DNA of 64,000 nt from an uncultured Collinsella sp. (lineage in GTDB: Bacteria > Actinomycetota > Coriobacteriia > Coriobacteriales > Coriobacteriaceae): the NCBI GenBank assembly GCA_934643145.1, contig CAKUBM010000012.1, positions 1 to 64,000 on the forward strand, given 5' to 3'. Of the stretch, positions 36,591-43,620 are shown in pieces. The position numbers and the translations under genes were made by a program. Position 1 is the first letter of the stretch. Each line of letters starts with the position of its first letter. Under the pieces are notes generated by a model. The model did not search any database and was not told the DNA's origin. It worked only from the letters and a program-made list of their open reading frames with translations.

Positions 36591-37532
36591 AGCGAGGGCC
36601 GTACGGATGGATGGATCGCTGAGAGCCTCGCGAAGCCAGGGGGCCAGCTGCTCGGGGTGACCCTGCAGGTAGCCTTTAAGCTCGGACGGGGCCACGCGGC
36701 GCACTTCCGAGATCTCCTCTTGGTTGATATGCAGCTCGCCCGGCTCAACATGGGCAAGGTAGACCTCGCACCATTCGCACTCGCAGCGGCCGTCGCCGTG
36801 GTCCTCGCGGTAGGTCACGTGACCGAGGTGTTTGAGCTGGTCGGGTGTGCGCGTGATGCCGAGCTCTTCGTTGATGCGGCGCGCCGTCGCGGCGGTAACG
36901 TCCTCCCCGGGGAGCGGATGGCCGGCACAGCTATCGGCCAGCACCCCGCCCCACAGTCGTTTGAGCGGACTGCGGCGACAGAGCAGCAGGCGCGCGTCTT
37001 CGCCCTGGCCCTCGACCAGAAGCGTCAGAAATGCCTGATGCAGAATGCCCTCGCCGGTATGGGCCTCGATGCGATCGACGGGGCCAAGCGCCTCGCCGGT
37101 CGCGGCATCGACCGCCACGACCTCGGCGCCCGCGCCGCCCTCATCCCAGCCGGCGCGCAGGATGCGCGCGGCGGCTTCCTCGAGCGCGGCGATGAGCTCC
37201 TTGGTGGTGTCGAGCACGCGCTGCAAGTCGTCCGCGGTCGCGTTCTCCACATGAAAACCCGTGCTTACGACTACCGGCACGCCAAAGCGCGTGGCCAGCG
37301 CCGCCGCGATATCGTGCGCCGGGATCTCGTCTCGATGACACGGAACGGCCAGGATGCTCACCGTCGCCGTACGGCCGGGCTCGGGGCGCGGAATGGCCTG
37401 CGCCGTGGCGCCCAGGTGCGCGAACTCAGGCGAGCAGGCGTACACCGCCATGCCTCGCGGCGTCACCGTCAACTGGGCCTCGAGCACAAACTTGCCCTCG
37501 CCCACTGCAACCTTTGTCGTGTGCATACCCAT
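36585..37532 (-). CDS. Fusion of LpdD-like domain and type-I IPP isomerase-like Nudix domain
   Basis: 315 aa. Residues ~8-116 resemble LpdD, the small protein of gallate-decarboxylase operons viewed as a prenyl-FMN chaperone (FAHLGATAQAIPRPEPG, VSILAVPCHRDEI, VVVSTGFHVENATADDL). Residues ~137-300 resemble type-I isopentenyl diphosphate isomerase: His158, His165, His205, Glu251 and Glu253 align with the E. coli metal and acid residues. At the catalytic-cysteine position there is Ala203, with Cys202 one residue earlier (SCAGHP instead of SVCGHP). The Nudix box GX5E...RRINEELGI is otherwise intact. The start at 37532 has AGGAG upstream. Its neighbours make, and use, prenyl-FMN, so it may supply or shape the dimethylallyl donor. 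Activity is inferred only. Confidence 0.75.
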   Translation of the reverse strand: MGMHTTKVAVGEGKFVLEAQLTVTPRGMAVYACSPEFAHLGATAQAIPRPEPGRTATVSILAVPCHRDEIPAHDIAAALATRFGVPVVVSTGFHVENATADDLQRVLDTTKELIAALEEAAARILRAGWDEGGAGAEVVAVDAATGEALGPVDRIEAHTGEGILHQAFLTLLVEGQGEDARLLLCRRSPLKRLWGGVLADSCAGHPLPGEDVTAATARRINEELGITRTPDQLKHLGHVTYREDHGDGRCECEWCEVYLAHVEPGELHINQEEISEVRRVAPSELKGYLQGHPEQLAPWLREALSDPSIRTALAM

Positions 37533-37572
37533 GGGATCTCCTGTCGCCCGCAATGTACCTGAGACCATCTTC

Positions 37573-37613
37573 GCCTGTATTGCGACTATACAGGCAAGCG
37601 CAGCCTGCGACAA
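37573..37613 (-). promoter_or_regulatory. Idi-fusion promoter with shared dyad site
   Basis: GCCTGTAT (37573-37580) and ATACAGGC (37588-37595) form an 8-bp dyad with a 7-nt spacer. It overlaps a possible -10 TATAGT (37585-37590) with TTGTCG (37608-37613) 17 nt away. Alternatively, in MerR style, TTGCCT (37592-37597) with a 19-nt spacer encloses the dyad. 37573-37600 matches 36434-36461 at 22 of 28 positions. Confidence 0.6.
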
Positions 37614-37695
37614 AGGGGGGGCAGGCACCTGACACATTCTGTTAGAGTTGCAGGGATTGAATCCCGCTTATTCATGCGACATTGGAGTGACAACC

Positions 37696-38931
37696 TTGAC
37701 CGCCGCAACCACGTCTAAAAGTAAATCAACCGCCGCCGCGCTCTCCCCCGCGCGCACCAAGCTCTGCCTGGCGCTGCTCGTGCTGTTGGGATTCTCGCTC
37801 GGCTGCTCCGAGTTCGTGGTCATCGGCATCGAAAGCGACTTGGCGACGGAACTCGGCATACCGCTTGCCACTGCGGGCCAGCTCATCAGCGTGTTCGCGC
37901 TGGTCTACGCCATCGCGACGCCGGTGCTTGCGCTCAGCACGGGACGCTTCCGTCGTTACCAGCTGCTCGTGTGCTACAGCATTATCTTTGTGCTCGGCAA
38001 TCTGGTCATGGCGTTGGCGCCCAACTTCCAGGTACTGTTTATCTCGCGCATTGTCCTGGGATCCGTCTCGGGCGCACTGCTCGCCGTGGGCGTGACGTAC
38101 ATCCCCGAGCTGCTGTCCCCGCAGCAAACTTCGCTTGCCATCTCGGTGGTATATGGTGCGTTTTCCGTGGCAATGGTCTTTGTCACTTCGATCGGCAAGT
38201 TCGTGGCCGACACGCTCGATTGGCACGTGGCCATGTACGGCACGCTGACCTTTGCCGTTTTGATCTGCGGAGCGCTCGTGGCGTTTATGCCGCGCGCTGG
38301 GCAAACCGACGAGCCTGCCACCTTTCGCGAGCAGGCGGGGCTTCTACGCGAACCGAGCATCATCACCGGCATGCTCATCTTTTTGTTTGGCGTGGGATCG
38401 GTCTATGTGTTCTACGGCTACGTGACGCCTTATCTTGAGCAGGTGCTGGGCATGGGCACTGTTCAGGCGAGCACCACGCTTATGGCCTACGGCGTGTTCT
38501 GCCTAATCTCGAACATCTTGGGCGGATGGATCGACGCGCGTTTTGGCATGAAGGCACTGCTGGTTACGTTCGCGCTGCAGGCGGCGGCATTGTTTGGGCT
38601 GTTTGCCGTGGGCGCTGCCATGCCGCTCGCACTTGTCTTTGTCTTTAGTCTGGCAATGCTCATGTACCTGTTCTCGGTCTCGTGCATCACACACTTTATG
38701 GACGTGGCACGCAGCCGCCATCCCAAGTCGATGGTGCTCGCGAGCTCGGTTGAACCCATGGCGTTTAATGTCGGCATTTCGTTTGGCACCGCGGTGGGCG
38801 GCGCCGTGATAAGCAGCATTGGCATTGCGTACGTGGGCGCCGTGGGCGCCGCGTTCTCGCTTGTAGCCTGGGCGCTCACGCTGGTGACTATTAAGTTGGC
38901 TCGCTGGGAGCGCAAGCGGGCGAGGGCGTAA
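37696..38931 (+). CDS. MFS transporter, DHA1-type
   Basis: About 411 aa with 12 predicted membrane segments, a proton-driven exporter of the AraJ/sugar-efflux/drug type (GCSEFVVIGIESDLATELGIP is like the SetA/AraJ first helix; loop 2-3 LSTGRFRRYQLL). The start is probably the TTG at 37696, with GGAG 8 nt upstream; the frame is open from 37648. The substrate is unknown. It is divergent from the Idi-fusion gene, sharing a ~160-nt promoter region. Confidence 0.82.
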   Translation: MTAATTSKSKSTAAALSPARTKLCLALLVLLGFSLGCSEFVVIGIESDLATELGIPLATAGQLISVFALVYAIATPVLALSTGRFRRYQLLVCYSIIFVLGNLVMALAPNFQVLFISRIVLGSVSGALLAVGVTYIPELLSPQQTSLAISVVYGAFSVAMVFVTSIGKFVADTLDWHVAMYGTLTFAVLICGALVAFMPRAGQTDEPATFREQAGLLREPSIITGMLIFLFGVGSVYVFYGYVTPYLEQVLGMGTVQASTTLMAYGVFCLISNILGGWIDARFGMKALLVTFALQAAALFGLFAVGAAMPLALVFVFSLAMLMYLFSVSCITHFMDVARSRHPKSMVLASSVEPMAFNVGISFGTAVGGAVISSIGIAYVGAVGAAFSLVAWALTLVTIKLARWERKRARA

Positions 38932-38982
38932 GCGCAGATGCGATACTCGAGCTCGATGATGGCGATCGAAAGGAAACCGCAT

Positions 38983-39429
38983 ATGCAACGTGTACTGTTT
39001 ATCTGCTATGGAAATATCTGTCGCTCGACGATGGTTGAGTCGGTGTTTACCGAGCTGGTGCGCCGCGCTGGGCGCGCGGGCGAGTTTGTCATCGATTCTG
39101 CAGCGACCTCAACTGAGGAGATCGGCAACCCGCCGCACCACGGTACCGTTGCCAAGCTGCGTGAAGTCGGGATTCCTGTCGTTGCCCACCGTGCGCGCCA
39201 GGTGCGTCGCGCGGAGTATGGCGACTGGGATCACATTGTCTATATGGATGCTGAGAACGCGCGTGGCCTGCGTCGCATCTTTGGCGACGACCCCGACGGC
39301 AAGATTACGCGCTTGCTCGATTGGACCGAGCGCCCCGGCGACGTGGCCGATCCCTGGTACACCGGCAACTTCGACGCCACCTACCGCGATGTGCTCGCCG
39401 GCTGCACCGCTATGCTCGAGCAGCTGTAG
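38983..39429 (+). CDS. Low-molecular-weight protein-tyrosine phosphatase
   Basis: 148-aa cytoplasmic phosphatase. The P-loop is CX5R as Cys8-YGNIC-Arg14-Ser, right after the first strand VLFI. The general-acid Asp is in DVADPWYTGNFDATY. The protein lacks any fused domain. The ATG at 38983 follows GAAAGGA. It lies 51 nt after the MFS gene on the same strand. Bacterial relatives often control polysaccharide-kinase systems, but none is seen nearby. Confidence 0.9.
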   Translation: MQRVLFICYGNICRSTMVESVFTELVRRAGRAGEFVIDSAATSTEEIGNPPHHGTVAKLREVGIPVVAHRARQVRRAEYGDWDHIVYMDAENARGLRRIFGDDPDGKITRLLDWTERPGDVADPWYTGNFDATYRDVLAGCTAMLEQL

Positions 39430-39465
39430 GTTCGCGGGCGCGCGAGGTGCGCCATTGGCATAAAA

Positions 39466-39589
39466 CGAGCGTGGATTATCTCCCGCATACAAATTGAGCG
39501 TGGATTTTCTCCCACTTTGAGCGTTCAAGTGCGCTCTAAACGGGAGAAAATCCACGCTCATTTTCTCGGTGGGAGAAAATCCACGTTCA
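39466..39589. repeat. Four-copy GAGCGTGGATTTTCTCCC repeat, two forward and two inverted
   Basis: Forward copies at 39466-39484 (one mismatch, ATTATC) and 39495-39513; inverted copies at 39542-39560 and 39571-39589. The order F-F-R-R allows two nested hairpins of about 19 bp each. It fills the gap between two convergent genes and ends one base before the stop triplet of the gene on the minus strand. Confidence 0.75.
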
Positions 39590-39590
39590 A

Positions 39591-39920
39591 CTACTCGTCG
39601 ACGATCTCGGCGAGCCAGACGTTGAGGGTGTCGACCTCGGGGCAGCAGAACTTTGCCGTACCGGGCTCGTTGCCGGGCACGGTTCCGCCATAGCGCAGGA
39701 TATCGATATAGGGAAAGCCCACATGGCAGGCCATGGAGCACATCTTGCCGCGATCCCGGTCGAAGTCGAAGACGTCGCCGGGCTTGTGGCCATGGTGGCA
39801 GCGGCATGTGCCCAGCTGGTCTACGCAGCTAATGCGAATACGCGGGCGCTTGCCGCGTGGCGCGCCGAGCGGCTTACCTTCGCCCGCGGGCTCGGCGCCG
39901 CTCTCGCCGGCGCTACTCAT
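39591..39920 (-). CDS. TIGR04076-like small cysteine-rich protein
   Basis: 109 aa with a flexible N-terminus and a core IRISCVDQLGTCRCHHGHKPGD, then MCSMACHVGFPYID and FCCPEVDTLNVWLAEIVDE. The size and the C-x-GHK-GD pattern match the uncharacterised TIGR04076 family; the cysteines could bind a metal. It overlaps the end of the pyridoxamine kinase gene by 8 nt, so the two are co-translated. Confidence 0.6.
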   Translation of the reverse strand: MSSAGESGAEPAGEGKPLGAPRGKRPRIRISCVDQLGTCRCHHGHKPGDVFDFDRDRGKMCSMACHVGFPYIDILRYGGTVPGNEPGTAKFCCPEVDTLNVWLAEIVDE

Positions 39921-40737
39921 GGTCGATCACGTCCAAGCAAGCCTCGATAGGCAGACCGGCGGACTTGTCCTCCTGATCGGCGTTGCGCTCGATAAGCTCC
40001 GCCACCACGCGCATGGCATCGGCCGTTGCGCGCTGCAGACTCCAGCCGGCCATAACGCGGCCGACGAGCACCGCCGAGAACGTGTCACCCGTACCCGGGA
40101 AGTAGACCGGGATCAGGTCGAAGGGAATCGTGAAGTACTCCCCCGCCACGTGGTCGTAACCGATGACGGCGTTCGTGCCGTCGACCACAGCGCTCGTAAT
40201 GACCACCGACTTGGCACCCAGTGCGCGCATGGCGTCCACAAGGACGCGGGCCTCGTCGGGCGTGACGTGATCGGCGATGGGCGTGTCGGTGAGCAGGCAG
40301 GCCTCGGTGTAGTTGGGCACCGCATAGTCGGCGCACTCGAGCAGATGCCTCATGAGGCCAATCGTGGACTCGGGCACACCGGCATAGAGCTTGCCGTTGT
40401 CGCCCATGATGGGGTCGACGAACACCTTGGTGCCCTTTTGCGCACGGCGGTGGCAAAAGTCCGAGATGATGCGCGTCTCTTCCTCGGTCACGATAAAGCC
40501 GGTCGAGATGGCGTCGAACTCAAAGCCGAGTTCTTCCCAGACGGCAAGACTCTGACGCACGTACTCCGTGGTGTCGTGGATGTAGAACTTGGGATAGTTG
40601 AGCGTATCGGAAACGAGCGCCGTCGGCAGGTTATGGATACGGTAGCCCATGTGCGACAGCACCGGCAGCATGGCGGAAAGCGCGACCTTTCCGTAGCCGC
40701 ACATATCGTTAATCAGCAGCAGCTGAGTGTTCTTCAT
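39913..40737 (-). CDS. Pyridoxamine/pyridoxal kinase (PdxY-like)
   Basis: 274-aa ribokinase-superfamily enzyme of vitamin B6 salvage. Features are LLINDMCGYGKVALSAMLPVLS at the N-terminus, VDPIMGDNGKLY, PNYTEACLL, and the anion hole/catalytic GTGDTFSAVLVG near residue 225. AGGGGG precedes the ATG. It is first of two genes with the TIGR04076-like protein. Confidence 0.88.
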   Translation of the reverse strand: MKNTQLLLINDMCGYGKVALSAMLPVLSHMGYRIHNLPTALVSDTLNYPKFYIHDTTEYVRQSLAVWEELGFEFDAISTGFIVTEEETRIISDFCHRRAQKGTKVFVDPIMGDNGKLYAGVPESTIGLMRHLLECADYAVPNYTEACLLTDTPIADHVTPDEARVLVDAMRALGAKSVVITSAVVDGTNAVIGYDHVAGEYFTIPFDLIPVYFPGTGDTFSAVLVGRVMAGWSLQRATADAMRVVAELIERNADQEDKSAGLPIEACLDVIDHE

Positions 40738-40917
40738 GAGAGTCCCCCTTGGGTCGGGTGCGGCGCGGCGGCGCCATAGTGCGACTAAGTGTAGCGCAGG
40801 AGGCGTTGTGGGCGGAGGCGAGCGGTACGAAGGGCAAATTGTTGCGGAAAGGTTTCGGAAATGGGGGCTGTTTGCTCCATAGCGGCCTAGTTGATGCTAC
40901 TCATATAGCGCCATTTC
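40738..40917. other. Upstream of pyridoxamine kinase, no gene
   Basis: About 180 nt holding the presumed promoter of the kinase gene on the minus strand. Nothing else stands out. Confidence 0.4.
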
Positions 40918-41069
40918 AAAACTATGCCTATTTACTACGTTTAACCGCCCGCCTCCAACCACAACGAATTTCTCTCCAACAAAACCGCAGGTAGATAGCT
41001 TGCGTTTTTTCAGAAACAGCTGTTGTGGCCAGCGATGCTGGATTCATCGTAGTAATTAGGCATAGTTTT
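40918..41069. repeat. Inverted-repeat-bounded element (MITE-like)
   Basis: AAAACTATGCCTATTTACTA (from 40918) and its inverse ending at 41069 match at 21 of 22 positions. A second inner pair, CCAACCACAAC and GTTGTGGCC, allows a longer fold. The 152-bp size and terminal arms resemble a small non-autonomous element. The right arm runs straight into nested-hairpin copy 4. Confidence 0.55.
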
Positions 41070-41201
41070 TGGCAAGGCCGCTTCGAAAGGCATCATCGCA
41101 GCCCAAAACGATACCTTTTCCTTCGTCCCCAAGGGATCAGATTGCCGCTTAGGAGCGTTTGCAGCGTCGAGCGGTTACGGCGTTTGGTAAAACGCCGTAA
41201 C
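41065..41201. repeat. Nested-hairpin element, copy 4 (altered)
   Basis: Begins with GTTTTTGGCAAGGCCGC like the full copies and ends with GCAGCGTCGAGCGGTTACGG and the same 12-bp GGTA-loop hairpin as copy 1 (41174-41201). The middle lacks the conserved GACC-TTCT-GGTC tip and shows no long stem. Unlike the full copies it is not at the end of a gene. Confidence 0.55.
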
Positions 41202-41218
41202 TTAATAAGTTTGGTACC

Positions 41219-41281
41219 TTGACATTTATTTCTTGCACTCCTAAATTAGTTAGGCACAAAACAATTTCACTACCTAACTAA
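41219..41281 (+). promoter_or_regulatory. MarR-ABC promoter with operator
   Basis: TTGACA (41219-41224), 17-nt spacer, TAAATT (41242-41247). An inverted repeat, TTAGTTAGG (41246-41254)/CCTAACTAA (41273-41281), starts inside the -10 and ends 16 nt before the MarR gene. It is a likely autoregulatory operator. Confidence 0.7.
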
Positions 41282-41297
41282 AGAAAGGAGCGACACC

Positions 41298-41804
41298 ATG
41301 TGCGATGACCACATCGACATCTGCCCCCACACGCCGGGCGGCGACCCCCATGACCCCGCAGATGCGCCCGCGGCACAGTCCCAATCAGACGCGCTTGCCA
41401 AGCACATCCTGAACGGACTGGGCTTCTGCGGCCACTTTCTGCACTTTCACGGCGGCGGCGCCTCGGGAAAGGCGCCCATCGTCTGCCTGCTCGCCAAGCA
41501 GCCAAACGGCGAGATGTCACAGCAGGAACTGGGCCTGCACTTTGATCTTAAGCCCGGTTCGCTTTCCGAAATTCTCTCCAAGATCGAATGCGCCGGCCTT
41601 ATCGAGCGCAGCCGCAATCCCAAAGACCGGCGGCAGCTCACCATTCGCCTGACCGAAGCGGGATGGGAAAAGGCCCACGTAGAGCAGGCTGCCCGCCTGC
41701 GCTTTAGGGAACAGGCCTTTAGCGCGCTCACCCACGACGAGCGCGAGGACCTCGCCGAAATGCTCGATAAAATCCGCGTAACCTGGGAGGAACTGGATGA
41801 TTAA
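41298..41804 (+). CDS. MarR-family transcriptional regulator
   Basis: 168-aa winged-helix repressor. The DNA-binding part is SQQELGLHFDLKPGSLSEIL (recognition region) followed by the wing RSRNPKDRRQLTIRLTEAG. The N-terminal 30 residues are His/Pro/Asp-rich. AAAGGAG precedes the ATG. The gene overlaps the first exporter gene by 8 nt, so all three are one operon under the palindromic operator just upstream. Confidence 0.88.
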   Translation: MCDDHIDICPHTPGGDPHDPADAPAAQSQSDALAKHILNGLGFCGHFLHFHGGGASGKAPIVCLLAKQPNGEMSQQELGLHFDLKPGSLSEILSKIECAGLIERSRNPKDRRQLTIRLTEAGWEKAHVEQAARLRFREQAFSALTHDEREDLAEMLDKIRVTWEELDD

Positions 41805-43620
41805 AACCCTTATGGGCAGCATCCGCGATTACATGAAGGTCACGATCGCCACACCGCTGCTGGTGCTTGGCGAGGTAATCTGCCAGATGATGATCCCGTT
41901 TATCACCGCCGACATGATCGACGCCATCAAGGACGGCACCGCCGTTACCGAGATGCTGCCCACCGCCGGCTTTTTGGTACTCATCGCGCTAACATCGCTT
42001 GCTTTTGGCGCCGCTGCCGGCGTCACCTGCAGCCATGCCAGCTGCGGCTTTGCCAAGAACCTGCGTCACGACCTGTTCTACAAGATCCAGACGTTCAGCT
42101 TCGCCAACATCGACGAGTTCTCGAGCTCCTCGCTCGTCACCCGCCTCACCACCGACATCAACAACGTGCAGCAGGCCTTTATGATGCTCATCCGCATCGC
42201 CGTGCGCTCGCCGCTGGTGCTGGTCTTTGCCTTTACCATGGCATACGCCATGGGCGGCAGCGTCGCCATGGTCTACCTGGTCATCATTCCGCTGCTGGGC
42301 TTTGGGCTGTTCTTTATCATCTTTAAGGTGCGCCCCATCTTCTCGCGCGTGTTCCACAAGTACGACGCCCTTAACGAGTCCGTCGAGGAAAACGTCACCG
42401 GCATGCGCGTGGTCAAGAGCTATGTGCGCGAAGACTTTGAGAAGGAGAAGTTCGCGACCGCCGCGCGCGACGTCCAGATGGACTTCACCCGCGCCGAGAA
42501 GCTGCTCGCCTTCAACAACCCCATGATGAACATCTGCGTCAACGGCGCGTTCGTCGTCATCATCTACCTGGGTTCCAAGCTCATCATCACGAGCCAGGGC
42601 ACCCTGTTCGACGTGGGCCAGCTCTCCTCCATCTTTACCTACGGCTTCCAGATCCTCATGAGCCTAATGCAGCTGTCGATGATCTTTGTCATGGTAACCA
42701 TGGCAGACGAGTCGGCGCACCGCATTACCGAGGTGCTAGCCGCCGAGCCCACGATCGCCAACCCGACCGAGCCCGTGCACGAGGTTGCCGACGGCTCCAT
42801 CGACTTCGATCACGTGAGCTTTAAGTATTCCGAGCATGCCCGCCGCCAGGCGCTCGACGATATCGACCTGCATATTAAGAGCGGCGAGACCATCGGCATT
42901 ATCGGTGGCACCGGCTCGGCCAAGTCGACGCTCGTGAACCTGATCGCCCGCCTGTACGATGTCACGGAGGGCACCGTGCGCGTCGGCGGCGTGGACGTGC
43001 GCGACTACGACCTGGACGCGCTGCGCCACCAGGTAGCCATGGTGCTGCAGAAAAACGTGCTGTTTAGCGGCACCATCGCCGAGAACCTGCGCTGGGGCGA
43101 CCCGAACGCCACCGACGAAGAAGTCCGCGAGGCCGCACATCTGGCCTGCGCCGACGAGTTTGTCGACGGCTTCCCCAAGGGCTACGACACTTGGATCGAG
43201 CAGGGCGGCTCCAACGTCTCCGGCGGCCAGAAGCAGCGCCTGTGCATCGCGCGTGCCCTGCTGCGTCGCCCCAAGATCTTGATCCTGGACGACTCCACGA
43301 GCGCCGTCGACACCAAGACCGACGCCAAGATCCGCGCGGGGCTGGCAAGCTATCTGCCCAACACGACCAAGCTCATCATCGCCCAGCGCATCAGCTCCGT
43401 GCAGGACGCAGACCGCATCATCGTCATGGAGGGCGGCCGTATCGCGCAGATCGGCAACCATGACGAGCTGCTCAAGACGAGCGAGATCTACCGCGAGACC
43501 TTTACCTCGCAAAACAAGATGTCTGCCGAGGGCGAGGATGCGGGCGAGACCGCTGCAGCCGGCACCGAGGCATCTGCATCGCAAGCCCAGACCCAGGAAG
43601 GAGGCGAGGCACATGAGTAA
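41797..43620 (+). CDS. ABC exporter half-transporter with degenerate ATPase site
   Basis: 607 aa: six membrane helices (about 1-300), then an ATPase domain. Walker A is GGTGSAKST, with Ala where GxGK normally has Gly; the signature is SGGQKQR and Walker B is ILDDSTSAVD with Asp in place of the catalytic Glu. Such changes mark the non-hydrolysing site of heterodimeric exporters (BmrC/TM287 type). A Glu/Ala-rich tail follows. It pairs with the next gene, which overlaps it by 8 nt. Likely exports drugs or peptides. Confidence 0.9.
   Translation: MIKTLMGSIRDYMKVTIATPLLVLGEVICQMMIPFITADMIDAIKDGTAVTEMLPTAGFLVLIALTSLAFGAAAGVTCSHASCGFAKNLRHDLFYKIQTFSFANIDEFSSSSLVTRLTTDINNVQQAFMMLIRIAVRSPLVLVFAFTMAYAMGGSVAMVYLVIIPLLGFGLFFIIFKVRPIFSRVFHKYDALNESVEENVTGMRVVKSYVREDFEKEKFATAARDVQMDFTRAEKLLAFNNPMMNICVNGAFVVIIYLGSKLIITSQGTLFDVGQLSSIFTYGFQILMSLMQLSMIFVMVTMADESAHRITEVLAAEPTIANPTEPVHEVADGSIDFDHVSFKYSEHARRQALDDIDLHIKSGETIGIIGGTGSAKSTLVNLIARLYDVTEGTVRVGGVDVRDYDLDALRHQVAMVLQKNVLFSGTIAENLRWGDPNATDEEVREAAHLACADEFVDGFPKGYDTWIEQGGSNVSGGQKQRLCIARALLRRPKILILDDSTSAVDTKTDAKIRAGLASYLPNTTKLIIAQRISSVQDADRIIVMEGGRIAQIGNHDELLKTSEIYRETFTSQNKMSAEGEDAGETAAAGTEASASQAQTQEGGEAHE

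Noticed and set aside
34903..36660. 585-codon plus-strand frame opposite the DASS permease gene
   Set aside because: Antisense shadow rich in His/Asp/Glu/Gly; the permease gene on the minus strand has a ribosome binding site and clear membrane pattern.
39466..39589. CRISPR-like array
   Set aside because: Only four short repeats, two of them inverted, with unequal spacers and no cas genes.
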